A stretch of 64,000 nucleotides of DNA, taken from IMG/VR virus record IMGVR_UViG_3300025012_000026, positions 163,248 to 227,247 of that record; one strand, given 5' to 3'. Below the pieces are notes generated by a model that ran no database searches, was not told the origin of the DNA, and saw only the letters and a program-made list of their open reading frames with translations. Every line of letters starts with the position of its first letter. The stretch's first letter is position 1. This document shows, in pieces, positions 41,167 through 49,751 of the stretch. A program made the translations under genes and the position numbers. The stretch comes from a virus.

Positions 41167-41400
41167 TTAAACATCCTCCATATAATTTAGTTCGTCCCAA
41201 TATTTTTTAACCCAAATATCACAAGTAACATATAATTCATCATTTCTATAATAAATATTAGAAGGGAAAATTAAATCTTCTTTATCTTTGCATCCCAAAT
41301 CTTTCAATCTTTTTTCACATATAAGTAAAATCTCTTCAATTCTTTCTGATAATTCTTTTATTTTGCAGTCAATTCCTACAATAAAACCTTCTGATGTCAT
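41167..41400 (-). CDS. Hypothetical protein, 77 aa
   Basis: Helical front with C-E-K-R-L-K-D-L-G-C-K, beta-like end. AAAGGAGG site. Confidence 0.62.
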   Translation of the reverse strand: MTSEGFIVGIDCKIKELSERIEEILLICEKRLKDLGCKDKEDLIFPSNIYYRNDELYVTCDIWVKKYWDELNYMEDV

Positions 41401-41438
41401 AAAATTATTCCTCCTTTATGTATGAAGTAAATTAAGTT

Positions 41439-42014
41439 TTATCTCTTTTTATTTCCCCAATCAAAACCAAAATCAGAACGCTTTATTTTACACATATCAC
41501 CATTATCTCTATGAAAAACAATACCCTCAATCATATTCTCACTAAGATATTCTTTAATGCCTTCGAATGATCTTTCAACATCTAGAATGGTTTCACCATG
41601 TTTAATCAAAATATCGCCATCTATGACCATAGTATCAATATTTTTCTGAAAATGAACTCCGCATAATTCATAAGTTCCATCTGCCAAACAATTACTATTT
41701 TCAAATGCTTTTATATGCCATTTGTCATTAGGATTGTTAGAATCACACAAAACCCAATGAGGAAAATGTCCAGTAATAGGATCTGCTTCATCTTGACATG
41801 GAATTGCGTTATTAGGTAACTTTCTACCTAGTTTAAAATCAAATCTCTTATAAATAGAACCATCTTGAATCAAACAACATGTTCCATCATATTTCCTAGT
41901 AGCAAATCCTTCTCCTTCAAGCACCCACTCACACCCAATTGTAATTTCAGAAGTAATATTAGCAATAGCATGGCCGTTAAAAGTTCGTACAAACAAAGAT
42001 GGCATCTTTTTCAT
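41439..42014 (-). CDS. RNA ligase family (nucleotidyltransferase) protein, 191 aa
   Basis: Covalent nucleotidyltransferase core: motif I is R-K-Y-D-G-T with lysine 41 as the AMP-accepting residue, motif III-like T-Y-E-L-C-G-V-H near 117, motif IV I-E-G-I-V-F-H near 162 and motif V C-K-I-K-R near 175. The compact size matches the RNA ligase 1-like family found in phages, which seal RNA breaks such as nicked tRNA. With the P-loop kinase-like protein at 2.4 kb and the cREC protein at 5.8 kb it may serve tRNA repair after host defence cleavage. Confidence 0.85.
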   Translation of the reverse strand: MKKMPSLFVRTFNGHAIANITSEITIGCEWVLEGEGFATRKYDGTCCLIQDGSIYKRFDFKLGRKLPNNAIPCQDEADPITGHFPHWVLCDSNNPNDKWHIKAFENSNCLADGTYELCGVHFQKNIDTMVIDGDILIKHGETILDVERSFEGIKEYLSENMIEGIVFHRDNGDMCKIKRSDFGFDWGNKKR

Positions 42015-42066
42015 AATTAAATCCTCCTCAAATTATATTTATTTTCACCACATGAATTCAACATTT

Positions 42067-42486
42067 TCATGGACTACACTTTTCTCTTTTTGCAAGTTCG
42101 ACTCCCAATGTATTTAATTTCATAATAAGTTTTTCTCTATATTCTTTTAACTCCTCTTCATCATCTGCATAGTCCCAATTTAACCAATCATTAAGATTGT
42201 TGTTGATGTCTTCATATAATTCTTTTGCAAGTTCAAATAAATATTTTTTAATTTCAAATACTTTTACATCATCTTTGTCTAGAATTACGTAACTTTGATA
42301 CCATGATGCAACTAAATGAAAATCTCAACCTTCCGCATCAAAGAAAATTACAGTAGGCGAATTATTTTGTAAAGCATAGATAAAAGCATCTAAACAATCA
42401 TTTGGAATATCAGTCATATAACTTGCTCTTTCTGAGAATCCTTCTAACTGTACATTGACCCATCCATGTTCAGGTTTTGCTAACAT
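42067..42486 (-). pseudogene. Hypothetical protein gene interrupted by an in-frame TGA
   Basis: ATG 42486 follows AAGGAG. The frame codes 53 residues to a TGA at 42325-42327, then continues in the same frame for 85 codons (D-F-H-L-V-A-S-W-Y, then an acidic helical tail) to a stop at 42067. The joined 139-residue protein looks natural. TGA ends other genes here, so it is a nonsense change, read-through or sequence error. Confidence 0.55.
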
Positions 42487-42487
42487 G

Positions 42488-42850
42488 TCAACACACTCCT
42501 TCAATAATTTTATTTTTACAAGTTTCAGCAAATTCAGTATGTTTATCGTTCAATCCATAATATTTCTTGCATATTCTATCATAAAACTTGCCATCACCTT
42601 GATTAACACTACCAACGATAATATATTCAACTTTTGATACAGTTAAATTATTTTCCTCTACAATCATTTTACAATGACCAAAACGATGTTGATATTTATT
42701 GTTTCCTAGATTAACTCTACAATATTTTGTAGCATGAATCATAGCACTAATTTTACGTTTAATAATTGGAGTGGTTAGTGATTTAGCATTATGAATATGT
42801 TGTTGGTATTCTTGGATTACACGTTTTGGTATGAAGTATAATAGATACAT
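42488..42850 (-). CDS. Hypothetical basic protein, 120 aa
   Basis: Basic, with H-R-F-G-H-C-K near the middle. No family recognised. Its stop is two nt before the next start. Confidence 0.68.
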   Translation of the reverse strand: MYLLYFIPKRVIQEYQQHIHNAKSLTTPIIKRKISAMIHATKYCRVNLGNNKYQHRFGHCKMIVEENNLTVSKVEYIIVGSVNQGDGKFYDRICKKYYGLNDKHTEFAETCKNKIIEGVC

Positions 42851-42919
42851 TTATTTATCATCTTCCTTCCATTCGAGTAATATCTTGATGATCTTTTCAC
42901 GGTTTGTTAATTGTTTCAT
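42851..42919 (-). CDS. Micro-protein, 22 aa
   Basis: AGGAGGGAACTAAC precedes ATG 42919, a strong signal, and the TAA abuts the next ATG. Charged helix. Possibly a leader peptide coupling to the 120-aa gene. Confidence 0.45.
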   Translation of the reverse strand: MKQLTNREKIIKILLEWKEDDK

Positions 42920-42943
42920 GTTAGTTCCCTCCTTTTATTTATT

Positions 42944-43309
42944 TTATTCCCAAGGAAATGGTTCATGTAATGCTAATTTAGTTATTTCATTATTCTTAAA
43001 AATATCTTCAGAAGGAAAACTTTCAGTAAAGTAAATTTCTAGATTATTAAATAATTCTTCAGGAACATTATCACAATACTCAAAGAAGTTATTTGAATTT
43101 CTTTGCCCATGTCTTTCACCAATTACAAATATGAATTTCTCACCTTTCTTGAATTTTCCATAGTCAGTGTCAATTGGTTTCAATAGAGTAATAATTTCTA
43201 CTGGAATGTGCATATTGAATGAATCTTTACCATTGATTTTAATTGTATTGACTAGTTTGATGAAGTTTTTAGTTGAATTTGTTTTGATATATGATTCTTG
43301 ATATCCCAT
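42944..43309 (-). CDS. Hypothetical protein, 121 aa
   Basis: Beta-rich with K-K-G-E-K-F-I-F-V-I-G. Unrecognised. AAAGAAGG upstream. Confidence 0.7.
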   Translation of the reverse strand: MGYQESYIKTNSTKNFIKLVNTIKINGKDSFNMHIPVEIITLLKPIDTDYGKFKKGEKFIFVIGERHGQRNSNNFFEYCDNVPEELFNNLEIYFTESFPSEDIFKNNEITKLALHEPFPWE

Positions 43310-43369
43310 GTTTATTACCTTCTTTCGTTTTTTAGTTTTATTTAATATAATTGATTTTGATAATGGTAA

Positions 43370-43930
43370 TTATAAGTTAAGTTCCATGTATACATCGTCT
43401 AATTCATCTTGAGTAATACCGATATATCGCAACGTTTCCTTTGGAGAAGAATGATTTAAAATGGACTGAATTATAACAATATCTACCCCTGCAATATACG
43501 CATGATAACCCATGCTTTTTCTAAGGCTGTGACTCCCAATATTTTCCTTTACACCACAAGATCGTGCTGCTTTATTAATGATGCGATATGCGTGTTGTCT
43601 AGTAATCGGTTCGTTTCCTTTTCTAGAGGAAAATAGAACTGTTTCTGGTTTACTAAATGTAATATATTCCGTCAATGCTTGTAATGCGTTTGCAGACAAA
43701 GGAAAACTTTTTGTTTTAGATGTCTTCTTTTCTTTTACAATCAACCTATCTCTAACCTTACCTTTTTCGTCTACTACGTCCGAAACGTTAAATTTAAGTA
43801 AGTCAGATATTCTTAATCCAGAATTAATTCCTAATACAAATAACGCCCAATCTCTAAGACTTTGAGATTTTAAATAGATTTTCATCTCTTCGATCTTCTT
43901 CTTATCTCGGATTGGTTCTACTGTTTCCAC
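43370..43930 (-). CDS. Tyrosine recombinase, catalytic domain, 186 aa
   Basis: Complete catalytic set of the lambda-integrase family: Arg40 in S-G-L-R-I-S-D-L-L, Lys near 72, H-S-L-R (134-137), N-H at 159-160 and nucleophile Tyr169. It lacks the N-terminal arm-binding and core-binding domains, so it is the short integron/Rci-like or clostridial orphan type. GTG start with AAAGGAGG. Could act in genome circularisation, resolution or inversion. Confidence 0.9.
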   Translation of the reverse strand: METVEPIRDKKKIEEMKIYLKSQSLRDWALFVLGINSGLRISDLLKFNVSDVVDEKGKVRDRLIVKEKKTSKTKSFPLSANALQALTEYITFSKPETVLFSSRKGNEPITRQHAYRIINKAARSCGVKENIGSHSLRKSMGYHAYIAGVDIVIIQSILNHSSPKETLRYIGITQDELDDVYMELNL

Positions 43931-43945
43931 TTTTTATAACCTCCT

Positions 43946-44065
43946 TTAAATCTTCACTGTAAGCCCAGAATTTGACCTGTAAGCTTCTTTACTATCATCA
44001 TTGACATTAACATACACCGCGACTAATAAGAGGATTAGAAGAGCAATTAAGAGTTTATTTTTCAT
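43946..44065 (-). CDS. Membrane-anchored small protein, 39 aa
   Basis: Basic start, hydrophobic helix (residues 5-18), then polar tail. GGAGTG site. The TAA overlaps the recombinase ribosome binding site. Confidence 0.55.
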   Translation of the reverse strand: MKNKLLIALLILLLVAVYVNVNDDSKEAYRSNSGLTVKI

Positions 44066-44156
44066 TATTATCACTCCTTAAATTTATTTATGATTTAATA
44101 TATTACAATTTAAAGAGATAATGCATGGTTTAAAAATTTTATTTTTATAATATGTA

Positions 44157-44384
44157 TTAACATTCACAACCATAAGCAAATTCTAATAATCCTGCTTGCT
44201 TGAGTATCTTCTTTGCCAGTGGCCTGCAAATTTCTTTTGATTTACCATGATCCGGTAATGTAATATGGTTATCAGTATTTTCATTTTGGAAAGTTATGTG
44301 GGAACTTTTCCTATGAGATGGTTTCCATCCATGCTGTGTTAGTATCTGTGACATTTCTTTTAAAGTGTATCCTCTCATCCTCAT
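44157..44384 (-). CDS. hicA: HicA-family mRNA interferase toxin, 75 aa
   Basis: Double-stranded-RNA-binding-like HicA fold: G-W-K-P-S-H-R-K-S-S-H-I-T-F near residue 19 includes the catalytic His29-position family histidine, and I-T-L-P-D-H-G-K near 41 follows. Normal size. No hicB antitoxin is adjacent, unusual for a pair. GGAGGTGA site upstream. Confidence 0.85.
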   Translation of the reverse strand: MRMRGYTLKEMSQILTQHGWKPSHRKSSHITFQNENTDNHITLPDHGKSKEICRPLAKKILKQAGLLEFAYGCEC

Positions 44385-44431
44385 TTATATGAATCACCTC
44401 CTTTCTATAGATTAATAATAAATTGGCAAAT

Positions 44432-44554
44432 TTAAAGTTTGTGCTTAAATAATTTTTCTTTTGTAATTTTAAAAGTTTCTTTAACCATTTTACACCATAG
44501 ATATATTACCATGATATATAAAATAATAACAAGTGTCCACGCAATTACAATCAT
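44432..44554 (-). CDS. Small membrane protein, 40 aa
   Basis: Hydrophobic first 20 residues then a basic tail. AGAAGGTGG inside the gene above provides the site; start follows its stop directly. Confidence 0.55.
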   Translation of the reverse strand: MIVIAWTLVIILYIMVIYLWCKMVKETFKITKEKLFKHKL

Positions 44555-45436
44555 TTATACCACCTTCTCTTTATAATATTTATAATTACAATCTCTAATA
44601 TCCTTAACATGATCATAACAACCAATTAATGAAAATTGATGTTCATGCGATTTCCTTTCTTCCGAATAATTTTTGCTATGCACTAAATTATCCAATTCTT
44701 CATATTGCTTATCTAACTCCTCTGGTGAAATATTTTGGTCTACCAATACCTTAATATTGTATCGTGGACTACTCCAACATCCATCCTTATTCTCATCGCG
44801 TATCCCTACCATTTTTATTTGTGAAAACATATTTGGCAATTCTTTAAAGAAATTAAAAGCAAATAATCTGTCAAATTCGTGGTTCTCTTCAGTTTGTCTT
44901 CTCATTTCAATAAATTCATTCCATTGCCTTTCTACATAATCTTCTTGGGTTATAGATTCATCTCTTCTAAATTGGTTATAAAGTTCAGTTTCTTCGTTAA
45001 ATTCTCTAATACATTGATAACCCTGATAATAAAATTCTCCATCACCCCAATCTACTTTTTCATAAGCAACTAAAGCATTATCATCAGTATATGAGTCAAC
45101 GAAGCACAATTTGGAATTTTCGTTAATTACTTTTACTTTCTCTAGAAATAAATCAATCTCATTTTCAAAACTTAAATATGTTGCACTTGGTTTAAATTTA
45201 TCAATAAGCCATTCATGTTCACCAAAAATTTGATATCCTTTTTTAGTTAACCATATTCCATATTTCCATAATGGAGTTTCTTTTAATGTAAAATGACACA
45301 CTGTATTTTGACCAAATGAAAATATAAAATATCCGTCACCAAATGTTTTCTTGGTTATAGTAAATTTATCTGAAACTTGAGTTAAGATATTTTCTAGTCT
45401 TGATTTGTTGTATTTCTTTATTAATCTTTTTTTCAT
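44555..45436 (-). CDS. Hypothetical protein, 293 aa
   Basis: Soluble, basic N-terminus, aromatic-rich. No family recognised. AGGAGG upstream, last codon touching the next gene. Confidence 0.75.
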   Translation of the reverse strand: MKKRLIKKYNKSRLENILTQVSDKFTITKKTFGDGYFIFSFGQNTVCHFTLKETPLWKYGIWLTKKGYQIFGEHEWLIDKFKPSATYLSFENEIDLFLEKVKVINENSKLCFVDSYTDDNALVAYEKVDWGDGEFYYQGYQCIREFNEETELYNQFRRDESITQEDYVERQWNEFIEMRRQTEENHEFDRLFAFNFFKELPNMFSQIKMVGIRDENKDGCWSSPRYNIKVLVDQNISPEELDKQYEELDNLVHSKNYSEERKSHEHQFSLIGCYDHVKDIRDCNYKYYKEKVV

Positions 45437-45437
45437 T

Positions 45438-45674
45438 TTAATTATCCTCCTTCATTGCATAAATTTTCAATGATCTTTCTAGAGATTCTAATGTAACTTT
45501 CATCATAGGAGTTGATTTGATTTTAATTTTACCATGATGGATTTTTAAGTTTACAGCCCTAGTGTCAAATTTATAATCTCCAATTCGATATGTACCATAT
45601 CTGTCCTTTGTTGCATTGTATTTTACAAGTAAGGAGTTGATACTTGCAATGTGATTTTCTCTTGCAGTTGACAT
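45438..45674 (-). CDS. Hypothetical basic protein, 78 aa
   Basis: ATG 45674 after AGGAGG; the frame continues upstream into the promoter. Basic and beta-like, Y-K-F-D-T-R-A-V-N near the middle. Promoter at 45711-45739. Confidence 0.65.
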   Translation of the reverse strand: MSTARENHIASINSLLVKYNATKDRYGTYRIGDYKFDTRAVNLKIHHGKIKIKSTPMMKVTLESLERSLKIYAMKEDN

Positions 45675-45710
45675 TTTTATGTACCTCCTGATAAATTTAT
45701 TTCTGTATTT

Positions 45711-45739
45711 ATAATAACACAAATACAATATAAAGTCAA
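45711..45739 (-). promoter_or_regulatory. Promoter
   Basis: TTGACT (45734-45739), 17-nt spacer, TATTAT (45711-45716) on the minus strand, upstream of the 78-aa gene. Confidence 0.7.
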
Positions 45740-45833
45740 TTACACAAAACAATTAAAATGCAATTTTTAATGGATTTAGTGTACGCTGAAAGTGGCTTAT
45801 AGCTTGATTTTTGAAAATTGGAAATCTTGAAAT

Positions 45834-46145
45834 TTAAGAAATAATAACTTTACTATCTAGATTTTCAACACATGCAGAATATAATCTCTCTAAAACTTTT
45901 AATGCCCCTTTGTAATCTCCCCATCCATTTTCAGGATTCATATCTTCATAATGTTTTGGATTATTCTTCATTTTATTAATTGAATTTTTAAGTAATGGTA
46001 AGCAATCTTTCGCTGATTTGCCATATAATTCATATAAACCATCACCACCAATTGCGTCTCTAAACATACTAGCAACATTATAAGTATAATTATCGTCATA
46101 TATTTCTTTTTCATCACAGTTAACCAAATTAATATCATAACTCAT
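45834..46145 (-). CDS. Conserved phage protein, 103 aa
   Basis: Pattern M-S-Y-D-I-N-L ... T-Y-N-V-A-S-M-F-R-D-A-I ... G-W-G-D-Y-K-G-A is familiar from phage and plasmid proteins without function. AAAGGAGG site. Confidence 0.75.
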   Translation of the reverse strand: MSYDINLVNCDEKEIYDDNYTYNVASMFRDAIGGDGLYELYGKSAKDCLPLLKNSINKMKNNPKHYEDMNPENGWGDYKGALKVLERLYSACVENLDSKVIIS

Positions 46146-46169
46146 CTCAAAATTCCTCCTTTCAATTTG

Positions 46170-46418
46170 TTAATTATATTCATATAAAAATTTATAGTAT
46201 TCCATAAACTCAATTTCTGCTAAATCTGCATAATCAATAATATTTCCATTAGGAGTTTTTCTTATATACTCTATGCAATTTTTACAGCCATACTTTTCCT
46301 TAATTATTATTCCTTCATATATCTCATCCTTATTAATATAGGGTATAAATAATAAATCATCTTCATCCCATAATACTTTAAATTTAACTTTTTTACCTAT
46401 CCATTCCGGTGTATACAT
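46170..46418 (-). CDS. Hypothetical beta-rich protein, 82 aa
   Basis: SH3-like strand pattern (G-K-K-V-K-F-K-V-L-W, E-G-I-I-I-K-E-K). Unknown. GGAGGGG upstream. Confidence 0.64.
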   Translation of the reverse strand: MYTPEWIGKKVKFKVLWDEDDLLFIPYINKDEIYEGIIIKEKYGCKNCIEYIRKTPNGNIIDYADLAEIEFMEYYKFLYEYN

Positions 46419-46441
46419 TTTTTATCCCCTCCATCCATCTT

Positions 46442-46723
46442 TTATTCTTCACCCAAACCATTAAACACAAACCAAGTTTCTAATAATCCTTCATGATTAA
46501 CATTAATAAATATTTGATCTGACTTATCTAAAATGTCTCTAATAAAATAATATCTGTGTTCATTATCTTCTCTTGATGGTATATCTAGATTGTGTTTAGT
46601 TTTTACAATCATATGTATTTCAAATTTGTTGTCTATGATTTTAGCGACATCTTCACCATAAAAATGATCAAACTTTTTCTTGGTATTATTTAGAAAGTTT
46701 TCTACTTCTTGTTTAGATTTCAA
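46442..46723 (-). CDS. Hypothetical protein, TTG start, 93 aa
   Basis: TTG at 46723 overlaps the stop of the gene above; AAGGATG upstream. Mixed alpha/beta. No family recognised. Confidence 0.62.
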   Translation of the reverse strand: MKSKQEVENFLNNTKKKFDHFYGEDVAKIIDNKFEIHMIVKTKHNLDIPSREDNEHRYYFIRDILDKSDQIFINVNHEGLLETWFVFNGLGEE

Positions 46724-46887
46724 AACTTATCATCCTTCCACATATTGCTGTTTGTTCCCTCTTTATAATCCATAGTTAACCACATTAATTTAGTAGCTAA
46801 AATTTCATGATCCATCTCTGAATGATTGCTGTTTTTGAATTGAATATAGATGATGTTAATTTCTTGAAGATATTCATTTTCAGTCAT
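46720..46887 (-). CDS. Hypothetical protein, 55 aa
   Basis: ATG 46887 with AAAGGTGG. Met-rich acidic helix. Overlaps the next start by four nt. Confidence 0.58.
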   Translation of the reverse strand: MTENEYLQEINIIYIQFKNSNHSEMDHEILATKLMWLTMDYKEGTNSNMWKDDKF

Positions 46888-46908
46888 TCAATAAACCACC
46901 TTTCTAAT

Positions 46909-47085
46909 TTATCTATCACAAATATCTAACCACTGTGCTTCGGTGCCACTAGCCGTAATAGCTAATTTTTGACCATTTGTGAATGTATATTCAACTCTTA
47001 TAATATTTGTATCCCAATGATCTTTGTAGATTTCAACATTAGAAATTTCCAAACCAATTGTAGATTTTAATAATTCTTCTTCCAT
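46909..47085 (-). CDS. Hypothetical protein, 58 aa
   Basis: ATG 47085 with AAAGGAGA. Acidic beta-like protein, single Cys at the end. Unrecognised. Confidence 0.58.
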   Translation of the reverse strand: MEEELLKSTIGLEISNVEIYKDHWDTNIIRVEYTFTNGQKLAITASGTEAQWLDICDR

Positions 47086-47109
47086 GATTTTGTCTCCTTT
47101 CTAAGACTG

Positions 47110-47316
47110 TTAATCCAACTGCTTTAATTTTTCCTGTTGTTTTAGTTTAATTTCCTTATTTCTAATTTTATACTTAATAATAAATTCAATTGTCATCCAT
47201 ATTAACCCAGCTATTAAAGTTTTATAAACATTGCTTGTGATTCCCCAAGCATACAACCAAACTATAATATCAAGAAGCGTAAATTGTGGAGTAGTAATTT
47301 CTTTTAGAAACCACAT
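47110..47316 (-). CDS. Two-pass membrane protein, 68 aa
   Basis: Two hydrophobic helices (residues about 15-30 and 35-50), then K-Q-Q-E-K-L-K-Q tail. ATG at 47316 rather than the earlier in-frame ATG because of the ribosome binding site. Possibly holin-like by shape only. Confidence 0.6.
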   Translation of the reverse strand: MWFLKEITTPQFTLLDIIVWLYAWGITSNVYKTLIAGLIWMTIEFIIKYKIRNKEIKLKQQEKLKQLD

Positions 47317-47350
47317 AATATCCTTTATCCTCCTTATAAAATAAGTTATT

Positions 47351-47530
47351 CTATTCACTATCATCAAACTTAAAATGATTTCTAATCATAGTCGATAATG
47401 GTTTAGGATAATCAAATTTACCATCCAATATTTTCAAATTATAAACTCCAATACTTGTATAAATTTTATTCAATAATTCCTCTGCTTCTTTTAAATACTC
47501 AATTTCTTCAAGTAATTTATCTAATTCCAT
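47351..47530 (-). CDS. Hypothetical coiled protein, 59 aa
   Basis: Leu/Glu heptads at the start. CAGGAGG before ATG 47530 lies inside the YkgJ-like gene, so the two overlap by 14 nt. Confidence 0.6.
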   Translation of the reverse strand: MELDKLLEEIEYLKEAEELLNKIYTSIGVYNLKILDGKFDYPKPLSTMIRNHFKFDDSE

Positions 47531-47867
47531 TACTGACCTCCTGTAATATACTCTTAATTTCTTCAGGAATATCTTTTCTATCTTTCCAATATGATTGTCC
47601 AACTCGACATATTCCAATCAAAGAATTATGGTCTCTACACATGCTAGACCTTCTCTCATAAGCAGAACAAGAATGCATTCCTTGCCCATCTACGGTTAAC
47701 CATTTACAAACAGATCCTTGTTCTTCAATATTTTCATTTATATAATCATCTAAATTATCTTCATTTACAGTTTCCAAAAAATCAGGAGATAAGTCGCTTG
47801 TTTCATATTTTGGTACAAAACATAAATAACCTTTACAACAGTGACCACATCTTAGACATTGAGACAT
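47517..47867 (-). CDS. YkgJ-family CxxCxxCC metal-binding protein, 116 aa
   Basis: The zinc/iron-chelating signature C-L-R-C-G-H-C-C near residue 4, followed by C-S-A-Y-E-R-R-S-S-M-C-R near 85, defines this family. The four-Cys-plus cluster binds iron or zinc; the role may be metal-dependent oxidation or protein modification. Unassigned in phages. AAAGGAAATG upstream. Confidence 0.83.
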   Translation of the reverse strand: MSQCLRCGHCCKGYLCFVPKYETSDLSPDFLETVNEDNLDDYINENIEEQGSVCKWLTVDGQGMHSCSAYERRSSMCRDHNSLIGICRVGQSYWKDRKDIPEEIKSILQEVSNGIR

Positions 47868-47871
47868 TTTA

Positions 47872-48171
47872 TCATTTCCTTTCTTCGGGATCTCCACAAT
47901 ATCTGCAAGAGTCTTCATTATAACTTCCATCTTCCTGCTCATAATCACATTCTAAAGTTGGTGAAGTTGGACAGTACCAACTAAGATGTTTCCCACATAT
48001 TTTACAATCGGCTGATCCCCAATCATTAATAGTTAAATCACTATGATTGCATAAACTCTTATATTGTTTTACTTTGTCATGTAATAAATTTAATTCATTC
48101 TTTTTCTGTATTATTTCTTCGCTAATATTGCCTATAAGTTGCTTTAATTCATCATTTGTATATTTTTTCAT
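47872..48171 (-). CDS. Cys-rich hypothetical protein, 99 aa
   Basis: Coiled N-terminus then C-K-I-C, Y-C-P and C-R-Y-C-G-D; a zinc-ribbon tail. GAAAGAAGG site. Confidence 0.7.
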   Translation of the reverse strand: MKKYTNDELKQLIGNISEEIIQKKNELNLLHDKVKQYKSLCNHSDLTINDWGSADCKICGKHLSWYCPTSPTLECDYEQEDGSYNEDSCRYCGDPEERK

Positions 48172-48232
48172 AATAAATACCTTCTTTCATTTTTCGTCAT
48201 TTAAAATGAGTCTTTCAAATGGAATTCTAATT

Positions 48233-48792
48233 CTAATCACCTTCATGAGTATATATCTTAGACGTATTTACACTAATATGTTTTTCATCTACATATTTTA
48301 ATGCTTCATCTTTTGCTTCCCACATTGAATTAAATTGTAGTCTTTCGATATTCCTTGGCATATTACTTTGGAGATAATAATGCTTACCTCCCCACCTTTA
48401 GCAATATTAATAACTTCTTCAATATCAGGAAATTGGTAATTGTCAGTTTTAATTTCCTTTAATACTGTTACATTTTCATTTAATTCAAAACGATTAGCGT
48501 CACTAGCCCATAATAATGTTTTCCCTTGTTCTAAAGTTTTAATAACATTAGAAGTTAAATTGTCTATAAATAAGAAAGGATTGTGGATATTTGATTCTTT
48601 TATTTTGCCTTCTAATAATTGCTCTAATTGTCTAGAATAAATACCACCTAGTTTGCCTTTTAACCATTCAATAATTTCAACTAATCCATTGAGATTTTCC
48701 GAAGAAATTTTTAAATACCACTGTGCTTTATAATTTGGGATATCTGCATATACAAAATTAAAAGATGTTTCTTCTGAACCATTATACAACAT
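48233..48792 (-). CDS. Hypothetical protein frameshifted near its C-terminus (first frame 48298-48792)
   Basis: The first frame has 164 residues; its last 28 look unnatural. From about 48396 another frame reads H-Y-Y-L-Q-S-N-M-P-R-N-I-E-R-L-Q-F and on to a stop at 48233, clearly protein-like. Adding one G to GGGG fuses a 185-residue product. Family not recognised. TTAAGGAGG upstream. Confidence 0.65.
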
Positions 48793-48833
48793 AATTTTCC
48801 TCCTTAATACTTCAATTTATGAATTCCCTACTA

Positions 48834-49172
48834 CTATTGCACCTTAGTAATCGTAACATCAAAATCAACTTCCCACTCACCATCATCCCATTCCTTATCA
48901 AATATCTCAATCAAATGACATTTCGTACACCTTACACCATAATTAGCAGAACCATATCCATTACAAACATTTGTATCGCTACAAGAAGTTCTACTATGAT
49001 TGATTAAACTCAGAATCAAATCTTTTTGCTCTCTGAATTTTTCAATTTTAGCTTTTGCAATATTTTTGCGTTTATTTAATTCTTCTTCCTTTAATAGTTT
49101 CTGTTGCTTTTCTACTTGCTTACTTAACTCTTGCAATTCTTGTGCAGACATTTTAGAGACATCCATATTCAT
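48834..49172 (-). CDS. Coiled-coil plus zinc-type hypothetical protein, 112 aa
   Basis: First 60 residues are a Lys/Glu/Gln coiled coil; a Cys set (S-C-S-D, V-C, C-T-K-C) follows. ATG two codons downstream (49166) is an alternative start. Confidence 0.7.
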   Translation of the reverse strand: MNMDVSKMSAQELQELSKQVEKQQKLLKEEELNKRKNIAKAKIEKFREQKDLILSLINHSRTSCSDTNVCNGYGSANYGVRCTKCHLIEIFDKEWDDGEWEVDFDVTITKVQ

Positions 49173-49202
49173 ACTTCCTTTCGATTTCCTGTTTGTTAGG
49201 GG

Positions 49203-49361
49203 TTATTTTAGTCTATGAAATAAATCTAAAACTTTCTCTAATGCATATACTTTACCATCCCTAAACGAATATGTTAAATCCTTTAAATATGGTTGCTTTG
49301 CAGATTCTTCTGCCTCTTTCAGCATTTCTTCAATCTTTTCTTTTAGTTCGTTAATATCCAT
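49203..49361 (-). CDS. Hypothetical acidic protein, 52 aa
   Basis: ATG 49361 with AAAGGATG. Helical with an E-E-M-L-K-E-A-E-E stretch. Confidence 0.58.
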   Translation of the reverse strand: MDINELKEKIEEMLKEAEESAKQPYLKDLTYSFRDGKVYALEKVLDLFHRLK

Positions 49362-49401
49362 AATTCAACATCCTTTCATATCATCCGATAATATCTATCA
49401 T

Positions 49402-49692
49402 TTAAAGTACAAAGTCTAAATTCTTATTGATTATTTTTCTAATTGAATCAAAATCATTAATGTCTTTTAACAACAATATTTTACATCTTCTCAAAATTCC
49501 TAAATAACGTATGAAATCATAGTCATGATATGTTGATTTAAATTCATCTTTTATCTTAGATGCTAACTCTTTACTTATAATAGTTTCAATTTCTGTTAAT
49601 AATTTTTCTTCTTGCATTAACAAATTAATTCTACTTTTGCCTTCTCCAGACATTATACCATAATAATATGGAAGATATTTTAAATTTATCAT
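49402..49692 (-). CDS. Hypothetical helical protein, 96 aa
   Basis: AAGGAGGG gives ATG 49692; the frame continues 21 codons upstream without a site and overlapping the previous gene. Basic/acidic helices. Unknown. Confidence 0.62.
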   Translation of the reverse strand: MINLKYLPYYYGIMSGEGKSRINLLMQEEKLLTEIETIISKELASKIKDEFKSTYHDYDFIRYLGILRRCKILLLKDINDFDSIRKIINKNLDFVL

Positions 49693-49751
49693 ATAGTCCC
49701 TCCTTAAACAAATCCTTGTTCGTCCATCTAATTTTACGGTTTCATTATTAC

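Noticed and set aside
42325-42327. Selenocysteine or alternative genetic code at TGA
   Set aside because: Many genes in the window use TGA as a normal stop (for example at 10993 and 42488), and there is no visible SECIS-like hairpin.
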